A DNA stretch of 64,000 nucleotides from CBDBIG01 sp965205845 [NCBI: bacterium] (GTDB lineage Bacteria > SAR324). The stretch lies in contig CBDBIG010000002.1 of NCBI GenBank assembly GCA_965205845.1, forward strand, positions 310,001 through 374,000, given 5' to 3'. A program made the position numbers and the translations under genes. This document shows positions 9,382 through 18,274 of the stretch, one piece after another. The notes under the pieces were generated by a model. It worked only from the letters and a program-made list of their open reading frames with translations. It made no database searches and had not been told where the DNA came from. Numbering within the stretch: position 1 is the first letter of the stretch; every line of letters starts with the position of its first letter.

Positions 9382-12300
9382 CTATGAGGCACGGCCATCG
9401 TGCTCCATGCTAGCATGAGCACGCAACCGTTTTGCAATAGCCTTGCCCGTGGCACTATGCGGGCACCGCGTGGCAGCCAAAGGAGGACCTGAAAACAGCA
9501 CCTCTCCGCCACCTGCCCCCCCTTCAGGGCCAAGATCAAGCAAATGATCCGCACTGCAAATCACCTCTAAATTATGTTCGATCACCACCACGGTATTACC
9601 CTGTTGGCGTAAACGGTGCAGCACAACAATCAACTTGGCCACATCGTCCATATGCAGCCCTGTGGTGGGTTCATCCAAAATATACACCGTTTTGCCATGG
9701 TTGAGGTGGCTTAACTCGGTGGCCAGTTTAATGCGTTGGGCTTCGCCACCCGAAAGCGTGTTGGCGGTTTGTCCCAGTTTTAAGTAGCCCAAACCTACAT
9801 CAACCATGGTTTGCAAAATACGCTGAATGCCAGGTTGATGAGCAAAAAGGACCAAGGCCTGTCTTGCTTCCAGGTTCAAAATTTCGGCTATATTTTTGCC
9901 CTTAAAGGTGATTTCAAGGGTTTGAGGGTTATAACGCGCCCCTTGGCAGGCGGGGCATGGGGTCCATACGTCGGCCAAAAAATGCATTTCAATGTGTTGA
10001 AAACCCTTGCCTTCGCAAGCCTCGCAGCGCCCAGAAGCCACATTGTAACTAAAGCGCCCTATGCGGTAGCCCCGTGTTTTAGCCAAAGGGAGCTGAGCAA
10101 ACAGGGCGCGGATTTTGTCCATAGCACCCGTGGCAGTGGCAGGAATCGAGCGTGGTGTGCTCCCAATGGGCGATTGATCAATCACCACCAGTTTTTCGAC
10201 CTTCTCCAAGCCTTCAATCCGCTGGTGCCGCCCAGGGCGCGATCGCGCTTTAAGCAAATGGCGCGCCAATCCACGTTGCAACACAGCAACCACCAAACTA
10301 CTTTTTCCCGCACCCGAAACCCCCGTAACGACCGTCATCCCCCCAAAGGGAAAATGCGCTTCCACGTGGCGCAAATTATTTTCGGTTGCGCCATACACCA
10401 CCAATTCCCCCTGGCTTTTAAAAGGCTTGGGTTGCATGATGCCCTGTTTTTTACCGCTTAAATACGCCCCTGTTAAGGACTGCTCGTTTTTGCAAATGGC
10501 CTTAGGACTGCCTTCTGCCACCAGTTTCCCCCCTAAATGCCCTGCTCCCGGGCCTATTTCCAGCAGCCAATCGGCATTCAAAATGGTTTCGGGGTCGTGC
10601 TCAATCATGATCACCGTATTGCCCTCATCGCGCAGGCGCTTCAGCGCAGTGAGCAAATGGGCGGTATCGCGTGGGTGCAACCCAATGGTGGGCTCATCTA
10701 AGGCATAAATAACCCCTACCAAACTTGAGCCCAGTTGAGAGGCGAGGCGAATGCGCTGTGATTCACCCCCTGACAAGGTGGAGGCCTCGCGCCCTAAGGA
10801 GAGGTAACCCACCCCCACCTCGCTCAAAAAGCGCAGACGCGAGCGTATTTCGTGCAGGGGTGCTTGGGCAATTTTGGCGACGGTTCCCTCAAACTTCCAG
10901 GTCTCGAGGGTGTTTCTTGCCTCCTCCACCGTGAGGGCGCAAAAATCTGCAATGTTTAGGTTTTGGATACGTACTGCAAGGGGTAAGGGGCCAAGGCGTT
11001 GACCGTTGCAATGGGTACAAGGTTGCTGTCCTAAAAAGGGAAGCACGTGCTGGGCTTTTGGGTTTTCGGCACCCTCCTTTGGGTCATTTTTAAAATACAG
11101 GTCCAAGGCAAGGCCATTAAGGCCTCCAAACGCCTTGCTTTTTTTGCGGGTTCTGCCCTTTGTGCGTCCTTTTTGGCTGGGATGGTTTACGTGGCTTTTT
11201 GCGTGATCTCCAAACAAAAGCAAGGCTTGCTGCTGGGTACTTAACTGCCCAAAGGGGGTTTGTAAGGAAATGCCCTTTTGCTTGGCAAAGGCTTCAATGG
11301 CAAGGCGGGCATCACCTTGTTTGCGCATAAAGCGTTGCGCCAACCACCCCTTGGCCATCGCCCCTTCAAGCAGCGGCATTTCCTCAAAAGGCAGGAGCAA
11401 CTCTGGATCAATTTGATGCGCACGCCCCAAACCATGGCATTTGGTACAGGCCCCTTGATGATGGTTAAAGCTAAAGAGACGCGTTGAGATCTCTTGTTGC
11501 AGCGTAACCCCATGGGTGACGCAGGCGGTTTGGGAAGTAAAAAAGTTGGGGTGGGTTACTGGGGTGGCATCGCTGGCAGTTGAGGAAGCGAGGCAGGCCA
11601 CATCGGATCCCCATTGCAAGGCGGTTTCAAGGGCTTCGGCAAGGCGAGGGCGGGTGCTTTCACCAATGCGCACACGGTCCACCACCAGTTCCACACGCAC
11701 TGCATCATTCCATGTGCTAGGGCAATGGGGGTCCGTGCTTTTTCCCCCGCCTTTTGGGGCAACCGATAGGTTTTCAAGCAATTCTTCAATCCGCTGCACG
11801 CTGGGAGCGCCATTGGGTGGGGTTACGCGCACACGGGTAAAGCCTTGCTGGCTTAAATGCTGGAGCAATGTATGGCTTTGGGTACGTGAAGCCAGTGCTT
11901 TGGCACTCGTGGGAGCATTTTTTTTAAGGCTGGTGCGGGGCAAGGTAAGGGGCCAGTTCCATTGGCTGTGAGGCAGGTGTAAAGGTGCTAACACCAGCAC
12001 CGTTTGTCCTTGCCAATAGGTTTGAGCTCCCTTGGCAGCTGTGCTGGGGGTGAAACGCAACAAGGGCTGCTGGCAATGGGGGCAGTGAGGCCGGCCAATG
12101 CGGGCATAAAGCAAGCGCAAATAGTCGTAGATCTCGGTGGCGGTGGCCACGGTGGAACGTGGCGTACGGGCACTGGTTTTTTGATGAATGGCAATGGCAG
12201 GTGCTAACCCTTCGATGCGTTCAACGTGGGGTTTGTCGAGGCGGCCTAAAAAGCGGCGGGCATAGGTAGAAAGAGATTCCACATAGCGTGCTTGGCCTTC

Positions 12301-15300
12301 AGAAAAAATCGTGTCAAAGAGCAAACTGGTTTTGCCGCAACCTGAAACCCCGCAGATGACACTGAGTTTGTTTTTTGGCAATGAAACACTCAGGTTTTGG
12401 AGGTTGTTTTGCTCGGCACCATGGACCACCAAAAATTTCTGCTGGTCTTGGGGATGGAAGTGCGTCTGGTTTAAAGGCTTGTGAATGCGCGGTTTTAACA
12501 AGGGGGCAAGGCTTTGCCCTGTGAGCGATGTTTTGACCTTGGCAATGGCTTCGGGACTGCCTTGGGCCATGATCTTGCCCCCGTGGACTCCACCGCCGGG
12601 ACCTAGGTCAATCACATAATCGGCGGTTTTAATTACGTCAAGGTTGTGTTCAATCACCATGACGGTGTTGCCTTGATCGACCAAAGTCTGCAGGCAGTGA
12701 AGCAGGAGTTGAACATCGTGAAAATGCAAGCCTGTGGTAGGCTCATCCAGCAAATACAACGTGTTGCTCGAGGCGGCTTTGCGCAGTTCAGAGGCCAATT
12801 TTACGCGCTGTGCCTCCCCCCCTGAAAGGGTGGTCGAAGGCTGACCAAAACGTACATACCCCATGCCCACCGCGCACAGGGCACCCAAAATCCGCTTTAG
12901 AGCGGGGATGTTCTCAAAAAACCCATGGGCCTCTTCAATGCTCATTTCAAGTACATCGGCAATGTTTTTACCTTTATAATGCACGTTCAACGTTTCCGCA
13001 TTAAAGCGCCTACCCTCGCACACTTCGCAAGGGGTTTGTACATCCCCCAAAAATTGCATTTCAATGGTCCGGATACCCGCACCTTGGCAGGTTTCGCAAC
13101 GCCCACCCACCACGTTAAAGCTAAAACGCCCCGCCTTGTAGCCTCTCGTTTTGGCCAAAGGTGTGCTTTGAAACAGGGTCCGCACAACATCCCATGCCTT
13201 GGTGTAGGTGGCGGGATTACTGCGCGGGGTGCGCCCGATGGGTGCTTGGTGAATCTCAATCAATTTGTCGATGTGCTCTAAGCCCTCGGCTTTTTGCACA
13301 TGCAGCGTGGCGGGTACCTGGCTGGTATCAAGGCCTAAATGGGCACGCACTACGGTTTTAAGCACTTGGTGGATTAACGTGCTTTTGCCCGAACCCGAGG
13401 CTCCTGTAACGACGGTAAACACCCCGAGAGGAAAGCGTACGGTGAGATGATTTAAATTGTGCAAACGCACTTGATGCAGCGTGATGGCGGTATTTTTGGG
13501 TTCTTTTCGCCTGTTACTGGGGACGTTAATCCTTTTGTCGCCGCGCAGGTATTGCGCCGATAGGGAAGACTTGCTTTGCAAAATTTGCCCAGGGCTGCCT
13601 TGCGCCAGCAGTTTTCCACCCAGTTCTCCCGCTCCTGGGCCCAGGTCAAGTACATGATCGGCTGAAAGGATGGTTTCCTCATCGTGCTCCACCACGCATA
13701 CACTGTTGCCAAGATCGCGTAGCTGGCGCAATGTGCCGAGCAACTTGGCGTTGTCGGCGGGGTGAAGTCCAATCGAAGGTTCATCCAAAATATACAATAC
13801 CCCTTCTAAGCCTGAACCCACTTGGGCTGCGAGGCGAATGCGCTGGGCTTCACCCCCTGATAGCGTGCCCGCTTTGCGTTCTAAGCTCAGGTAACCCAAA
13901 CCGACATCTTTTAAAAAAGCCAAGCGCTGCTGAATTTGGCGCAGCAGGGCATGCCCAATAAAGCGTTGTTGCGCACTTAGTTCGACCTTGGTAAAAAAAT
14001 GCTGGGCCTCTTCAATGCTCATGTGGGTTAGGGTGTGAATGCGCTGGTTTTGAAAGCGCACTGCTGTGGCCCATGGGTTTAAGCGCTTGCCTTGACAGCT
14101 GGGGCACGGGCTTAAACTTTGGTATTTTTCCATCACACTGGGGGCAAAACGCGCAATGGTGCCTAAAATGGGAACCAAGCCGACCCAGTTTTGCTGTTTG
14201 GCTTGTTCAAGCAGTTTGCTCGGGCGGCGAAACAGCGGGAGCATGGGCACTTTTGCCTTACTTTGTTGACCGTGCAAAAAAATGTGCCGCTGGTCTTCAG
14301 GCAGTTCTTGCCATGGGCTTTTGAGGTCTATGCAAAGGGCTTTTGCCGCTTGGCATAGCATGGCCTTGGTAAAATGGGTAAAGGGAAGGTTGCCCTTTTT
14401 GCCCAAGCAGCGCAAAGCACCTTTGGCAAGGCTTTGCTCGGGGTTCATCAAAAGGGCCTCGCTAAAAGTGTGGCGCTCGCCAAGGCCATTGCAAGGGATG
14501 CAGGCACCCTGGGGGGCGTTAAAGCTAAACAGGCGTGGTTCTAATTCGGGAATGGCTTGCTGACAGTGCGGGCAGGCCATGAGGCTGCTAAACAATTGCC
14601 CTGTTGCGTGTTCATCTTCAATCGTCACCAAGCCCTTGCTCAATGCCAGTGCTTGTTCAATGCCTTCCACCAGCCGTGGTTTGCTGTTGGCGTCAAGGCG
14701 CATGCGGTCTATCAGCAATTCGAGGGTATGTTTTTCGTAGCGCGCAAGCTCAAGGTCTTCTTCGAGGCGGTGAATTTTGCCATCGATCCGCACACGGGTA
14801 AAGCCGTTGCCAAGCCATTCAGCCCGCTCTTTGCGGTATTCCCCTTTGCGCTCGCGCACCATGGGGGCAAAAATAAAGCACCATGGTCCAAGGTTGTTGT
14901 GGGTGCTTTCGCCATGTTTGCCGTTTTTAGTGCTGTTGGTATTGAGGGCATGGGCTTGGGCAAAGACATGCAAGGCTATTTGCGAGGCGCTTAAACTGCT
15001 AATTTTGAGATGGCACTGAGGGCAGTATGGCGTACCTAGGCGTGCCATCCAAAGCCTAAAATGGTCGTAGAGTTCGGTGATGGTCCCCACGGTGGAGCGT
15101 GGGTTGCGGTTAACGGTTTTTTGCTCAATGGCGATGGCGGGGCTCAAGCCCTCAATGTGATCTACCTGGGGCTTTTCCATTTTGCCCAAAAACTGACGGG
15201 CATAGGGCGAAAGGCTCTCTAAAAAGCGTCTTTGGCCCTCTTTGTAGAGGGTATCAAAAGCCAGCGAAGACTTGCCCGACCCGCTCACCCCCGTAAACAC

Positions 15301-15405
15301 CACCAAGGCATCGCGTGGGATGGTGACACGGATGTTTTTTAGGTTGTGCTCTTTAGCACCTTCAATGCGAATGGTTTGGGTTTGCTTAGGTTTTGCTGGG
15401 GGCAT
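9382..15405 (-). CDS. uvrA: Tandem (double-length) UvrA excinuclease subunit
   Basis: At 2007 residues this is about twice the usual 940 and contains two complete UvrA units. Unit 1 (about 1-965) has Walker A motifs GVSGSGKSS (about 40) and GASGSGKST (about 670). Unit 2 (about 990-2007) has GVSGCGKTS (about 1020) and GVSGAGKSS (about 1700). Each half has its own zinc-finger Cys pairs (for example CETCQGAG/CEVCEG and CEACEGKG/CPACQG) and two LSGGE(A/S)QR(I/V) signatures. UvrA finds DNA damage and loads UvrB. The halves have diverged, so this is an old duplication or fusion of paralogues like that in Chlamydiae. A single polypeptide may fold as a built-in dimer. Confidence 0.95.
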   Translation of the reverse strand: MPPAKPKQTQTIRIEGAKEHNLKNIRVTIPRDALVVFTGVSGSGKSSLAFDTLYKEGQRRFLESLSPYARQFLGKMEKPQVDHIEGLSPAIAIEQKTVNRNPRSTVGTITELYDHFRLWMARLGTPYCPQCHLKISSLSASQIALHVFAQAHALNTNSTKNGKHGESTHNNLGPWCFIFAPMVRERKGEYRKERAEWLGNGFTRVRIDGKIHRLEEDLELARYEKHTLELLIDRMRLDANSKPRLVEGIEQALALSKGLVTIEDEHATGQLFSSLMACPHCQQAIPELEPRLFSFNAPQGACIPCNGLGERHTFSEALLMNPEQSLAKGALRCLGKKGNLPFTHFTKAMLCQAAKALCIDLKSPWQELPEDQRHIFLHGQQSKAKVPMLPLFRRPSKLLEQAKQQNWVGLVPILGTIARFAPSVMEKYQSLSPCPSCQGKRLNPWATAVRFQNQRIHTLTHMSIEEAQHFFTKVELSAQQRFIGHALLRQIQQRLAFLKDVGLGYLSLERKAGTLSGGEAQRIRLAAQVGSGLEGVLYILDEPSIGLHPADNAKLLGTLRQLRDLGNSVCVVEHDEETILSADHVLDLGPGAGELGGKLLAQGSPGQILQSKSSLSAQYLRGDKRINVPSNRRKEPKNTAITLHQVRLHNLNHLTVRFPLGVFTVVTGASGSGKSTLIHQVLKTVVRAHLGLDTSQVPATLHVQKAEGLEHIDKLIEIHQAPIGRTPRSNPATYTKAWDVVRTLFQSTPLAKTRGYKAGRFSFNVVGGRCETCQGAGIRTIEMQFLGDVQTPCEVCEGRRFNAETLNVHYKGKNIADVLEMSIEEAHGFFENIPALKRILGALCAVGMGYVRFGQPSTTLSGGEAQRVKLASELRKAASSNTLYLLDEPTTGLHFHDVQLLLHCLQTLVDQGNTVMVIEHNLDVIKTADYVIDLGPGGGVHGGKIMAQGSPEAIAKVKTSLTGQSLAPLLKPRIHKPLNQTHFHPQDQQKFLVVHGAEQNNLQNLSVSLPKNKLSVICGVSGCGKTSLLFDTIFSEGQARYVESLSTYARRFLGRLDKPHVERIEGLAPAIAIHQKTSARTPRSTVATATEIYDYLRLLYARIGRPHCPHCQQPLLRFTPSTAAKGAQTYWQGQTVLVLAPLHLPHSQWNWPLTLPRTSLKKNAPTSAKALASRTQSHTLLQHLSQQGFTRVRVTPPNGAPSVQRIEELLENLSVAPKGGGKSTDPHCPSTWNDAVRVELVVDRVRIGESTRPRLAEALETALQWGSDVACLASSTASDATPVTHPNFFTSQTACVTHGVTLQQEISTRLFSFNHHQGACTKCHGLGRAHQIDPELLLPFEEMPLLEGAMAKGWLAQRFMRKQGDARLAIEAFAKQKGISLQTPFGQLSTQQQALLLFGDHAKSHVNHPSQKGRTKGRTRKKSKAFGGLNGLALDLYFKNDPKEGAENPKAQHVLPFLGQQPCTHCNGQRLGPLPLAVRIQNLNIADFCALTVEEARNTLETWKFEGTVAKIAQAPLHEIRSRLRFLSEVGVGYLSLGREASTLSGGESQRIRLASQLGSSLVGVIYALDEPTIGLHPRDTAHLLTALKRLRDEGNTVIMIEHDPETILNADWLLEIGPGAGHLGGKLVAEGSPKAICKNEQSLTGAYLSGKKQGIMQPKPFKSQGELVVYGATENNLRHVEAHFPFGGMTVVTGVSGAGKSSLVVAVLQRGLARHLLKARSRPGRHQRIEGLEKVEKLVVIDQSPIGSTPRSIPATATGAMDKIRALFAQLPLAKTRGYRIGRFSYNVASGRCEACEGKGFQHIEMHFLADVWTPCPACQGARYNPQTLEITFKGKNIAEILNLEARQALVLFAHQPGIQRILQTMVDVGLGYLKLGQTANTLSGGEAQRIKLATELSHLNHGKTVYILDEPTTGLHMDDVAKLIVVLHRLRQQGNTVVVIEHNLEVICSADHLLDLGPEGGAGGGEVLFSGPPLAATRCPHSATGKAIAKRLRAHASMEHDGRAS

Positions 15406-15474
15406 GGTCTACTGGCAGCGACGCATGATATTGTGTTCGCCTTTAAGGGGTTACTGCACGTTCTTTCTTTGGGT

Positions 15475-15894
15475 TTATGTCCTATGCGGCCCTACAATTT
15501 TTGTAAACAAATCAACCTCACCAGAGATAAACTCCCAAAATCGCTGAGCGCAGTACTTAAAATAGTCACCCTTATCAAGATGGTTATCTTTCCCATAACA
15601 ACATCCGTTAACAGCGACGACGTGTATCCCCGAGTTGCCCGTCCTTCGTATTTTTTGAGCCGTTTTTAAAAATCTGCCCACATTTTGGAAATGTGTGAAC
15701 TGTTTCCCCCGTTTGGGCCAGATTTAATCAAGCCTTTCACGATTTGCTCAGCAGTTAACAGATGCTTTGCTTTGAGTAAGTATGGGTTTTTACGTTCGTA
15801 CAACATGTTCTACCACATCCTCTAAGTTTCGTTTTTTTATCAAATTCCTCCATCATTTTCCCCATGGCAATACAAACATTGGATGCGATAGCAT
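15475..15894 (-). pseudogene. Decayed PmeII-type restriction endonuclease
   Basis: Directly after the methylase stop (TAA-ATG at 15897-15892), pieces of one protein are readable in different frames. They are LIKKRNLEDVVEHVVR (about 15845-15790), then RKNPYLLKAKHLLTAEQIVK with KSGPNGGNSSHISKM (about 15785-15670), and finally an open 68-codon frame (15681-15475) with VVAVNGCCYGKDN and FKYCAQRFWEFISGE. In my memory of PmeII-family endonucleases these blocks occur in this order, but with roughly 55 extra residues between the second and third blocks that carry the catalytic acidic/Lys core. That core is deleted here, and there are at least two frameshifts and a shortened C-terminus. The enzyme cannot be active. 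Confidence 0.7.
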
Positions 15895-16719
15895 TTACAA
15901 TTTCTTTTTAACCATTTCGCAATATGCTTCCACAATATCGATACCTATTGCATGGCGCCCCATTCGATTGGCGGTCACGATCGTGGTTCCAGAGCCCATA
16001 AACGGGTCGAGCACCGTATCGTCTTGTTTGGTAAAAAGCTTTATAAACCATTCTGGCAACCCTTCAGGAAAAACCGCACTATGCCTTTTGTTATTGCATT
16101 CCGTGGCCAAGTGTAAAACATTTGTGGGGTAAGCCTTGTCTCGACCCAGCCAATTTGAAATGTTTTTCCCAAACCCACTCCCTACTTTTGATATATCCCG
16201 AATCTTGTCGGTTTGAGAAAGGCTTTTGAGCCTTGAATTTGCCCAATCGCCAATGGGGACCATGACTTCTTCTTGATACATATGAAATTTTCGGTTTTTG
16301 TTAAACTGAAGGAGTCTCTCCCAGGCATCTCGAAAACGGTTGGGCCATTTCCCAGGGTGGCTGTTCTTCTTATGCCATATAAATTCCTCTGTCCAGAGCC
16401 ACCCTTGTTTACGCATCTCCAAAATAAGCGCAATAACATAGGTACTACGTTCACCACGAACCGCATTTTCCTTGATATTGAGGATAAAGGTTCCCGTTGG
16501 TTTAAGAACCCGTAAAAGGTGTTTTGAAATGGGTAAGAACCAAGCAGCATACGTCTCATGGTGCACCCCTCCATAAGTGCTTTTTCTTTGATCTGCATAA
16601 GGTGGGGACGTCACTATCAGATCGACAGAACTATCTTGAATGTTCTTCAGTTCCTCCTTACTATCGCCACTGTATATGGCTACCTTGTTGTTTAACCGGT
16701 GTTGCTGGGCAAAAACCAT
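15895..16719 (-). CDS. DNA modification methyltransferase (beta-class order)
   Basis: An amino-methylase with catalytic motif IV VTSPPYADQR near the N-terminus and SAM-binding motif I DPFMGSGTT near the C-terminus, the beta-class order used by many N4-cytosine and N6-adenine methylases. Between them lies a target-recognition-like segment (WHKKNSHPGKWPNRFRDAWE). The frame extends to 16779, but the ATG at 16719 (MVFAQQHRLNNKVAIYSGD) fits the family start better. Its partner restriction enzyme immediately downstream is destroyed, so this is the surviving half of a type II system. The product appears intact and probably still methylates. The target is unknown. Confidence 0.85.
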   Translation of the reverse strand: MVFAQQHRLNNKVAIYSGDSKEELKNIQDSSVDLIVTSPPYADQRKSTYGGVHHETYAAWFLPISKHLLRVLKPTGTFILNIKENAVRGERSTYVIALILEMRKQGWLWTEEFIWHKKNSHPGKWPNRFRDAWERLLQFNKNRKFHMYQEEVMVPIGDWANSRLKSLSQTDKIRDISKVGSGFGKNISNWLGRDKAYPTNVLHLATECNNKRHSAVFPEGLPEWFIKLFTKQDDTVLDPFMGSGTTIVTANRMGRHAIGIDIVEAYCEMVKKKL

Positions 16720-16791
16720 AAGTGATCTTGGCAATTCGCAAGAAGCACCATGCCTTACGTTGTGGTGTATAAAGCACAAACAAACACACCA

Positions 16792-17778
16792 CTAGTTTGC
16801 AGGTGGGATGCTTGGGTTGGGCGGTGCGTAAAAAGGGAACTTTGAGGGTGGCTTGCCTTGGCTTTGCGCCTGTTTGCGACCAAGATAGGCTTTTAAACCC
16901 GAGCTCGGCAGGGTTTTATTCATGGTTTGCTGCAACCATTCACCCACTTGGAGCAGTTTTTCAAGATCAACCCCCGTTTCTACTCCAAGGCGGTTAAACG
17001 TGTAAATCAGTGCCTCGGTGGCCAAATTGCCCGATGCCCCTGGGGCATAAGGGCACCCCCCCAGGCCGCCGACGGCGCCGTCAAACATGCTTACCCCCAT
17101 TTGCCAGCCTACCATGGCATTGGCAAGACCCGTGCCTTGGGTATCGTGGAGATGCAAGCCAATTTTCTCTATGGGTACCTGGGCGCTTACCTTTTGCAAC
17201 AAGCGCTGAGTTTGCCCCGGGTCGCCCACCCCAATGGTGTCGGCCAAGGCAATGCGTTGGGCTCCATAGCCCACCAATTGCTGGCAAATATCCGCCACTT
17301 TTTCTTCTTCGGGGATACCTTCAAAAGGGCAACCAAAGGCGACGCTCAACGCGGCTTCGACCTCCATGCCTTGGCGGCGCATTTCGGGGATAAGTTCGGA
17401 GAACAATTTTAAGGTTTGCTCGACCGAGCTGTTGAGGTTGGCCTTGTTGTGACCATCGGTTACCGACATAAAGACGCTAAGGTGTTGGATGCCCGTTTTT
17501 AGGGCGTTTTCCAACCCTTTCATGTTGGGACACAAAGCGGAGGTGACCACCCCTTTTATGTTGGCATAGGTGCTCCCAATCTCCATAAAGTCGGCCAAGG
17601 CTGGAATCCACTTGGGGTGCACAAAGGAGGTGATTTCAATATTGGTGAGGCCTGTTTGCGCTAGCTTCGAAATAAACCGTTTTTTGACCTCAGTGGGCAT
17701 GAAATCGGGTTCAATTTGGAGGCCATCTCGGGGACCTACCTCGCGAATGGTAACGCGCTTTGGGCAAAGGGTTGACAT
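16792..17778 (-). CDS. hmgL: Hydroxymethylglutaryl-CoA lyase
   Basis: An aldolase-type TIM-barrel enzyme that splits HMG-CoA into acetyl-CoA and acetoacetate, the last step of leucine breakdown. Visible features are the metal-binding Asp in REVGPRDGLQ, the metal-binding histidines in GLHLHDTQG, and the active-site loop GGLGGCPYAPGASGN with its catalytic Cys. I start at ATG 17778 (MSTLCPKRVTIREVG). The frame is open to 17979, but the extra 67 codons are Cys-rich and come from the 41-bp repeat array, so they are unlikely to be real. An AAGGAG lies about 16 bases upstream of the chosen start. No other leucine-degradation gene is adjacent. Confidence 0.92.
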   Translation of the reverse strand: MSTLCPKRVTIREVGPRDGLQIEPDFMPTEVKKRFISKLAQTGLTNIEITSFVHPKWIPALADFMEIGSTYANIKGVVTSALCPNMKGLENALKTGIQHLSVFMSVTDGHNKANLNSSVEQTLKLFSELIPEMRRQGMEVEAALSVAFGCPFEGIPEEEKVADICQQLVGYGAQRIALADTIGVGDPGQTQRLLQKVSAQVPIEKIGLHLHDTQGTGLANAMVGWQMGVSMFDGAVGGLGGCPYAPGASGNLATEALIYTFNRLGVETGVDLEKLLQVGEWLQQTMNKTLPSSGLKAYLGRKQAQSQGKPPSKFPFYAPPNPSIPPAN

Positions 17779-17892
17779 AAAGCTAGGCTCGCTGCTCCTT
17801 GGCAATAGCAAAAAAGGGGTGAAATGGGGTGGGTGAAATGGGGTCCTCGCCATGGGTTGCTCAATCTTGAATCGGGCCCTGCACACGCAAGG

Positions 17893-18030
17893 CACGGGTT
17901 TTCCCGTTGGGGTACTCGCTGCAGAGCAAACAGCACAAGCTTTCCCGTTAGGGTACTCTCCGCAGAGCAAACAGCACAAGCTTTCCCGTCAGGGTACTCT
18001 CCGCAGAGCAAACAGCACAAGCTTTGCTTT
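17893..18030. repeat. 41-bp tandem repeat array
   Basis: Three copies of a 41-base unit begin at 17925, 17966 and 18007 (agcaaacagcacaag...), the last partial, with a diverged copy before them from about 17893. Copies differ at one or two bases. The array fills the gap between hmgL and the duplicated argS end and creates the spurious N-terminal extension of the hmgL frame. There are no spacers, so it is not a CRISPR array. Confidence 0.85.
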
Positions 18031-18035
18031 TGCGT

Positions 18036-18236
18036 TTACACGTTGCTCAAAGACATCCCGTGGTGAAGAACCTGACCCAACGCCGTAAATAAAGTAAGGC
18101 GGGCCATGCCCAGGGCAGCAGTGTTGGCGCGCAAAACAGGGGCGGTCTTGTAGGCACGGTTAAAATTTTTGCACAGCAAAAACAGTGCATTGGCCAGCAA
18201 GTTTGGGCGCAAACTGTCGGCGGCACGTGCAGCCAT
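18036..18236 (-). pseudogene. Duplicated 3' end of argS (orphan fragment)
   Basis: Bases 18048-18236 repeat bases 18305-18493 with a single difference, an offset of 257 bases. The source is the last part of argS. The copy is exactly 63 codons and stays open, giving a possible 66-residue peptide that begins MAARAADSLRPNLLANALF and ends in SLSNV instead of the ArgS C-terminus. It contains only part of the ArgS anticodon-binding region and has no promoter of its own visible. I read it as a recent segmental duplication rather than a functional gene. Confidence 0.8.
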
Positions 18237-18274
18237 AAGGCGGGAAGGCCGCTGCCATCATTTAGCAACAAGGT

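Noticed and set aside
9227-9382. N-terminal extension of mlaF to the GTG overlapping the uvrA stop
   Set aside because: The additional 52 residues have no similarity to ABC ATPases and no ribosome binding site; the extension is probably non-coding.
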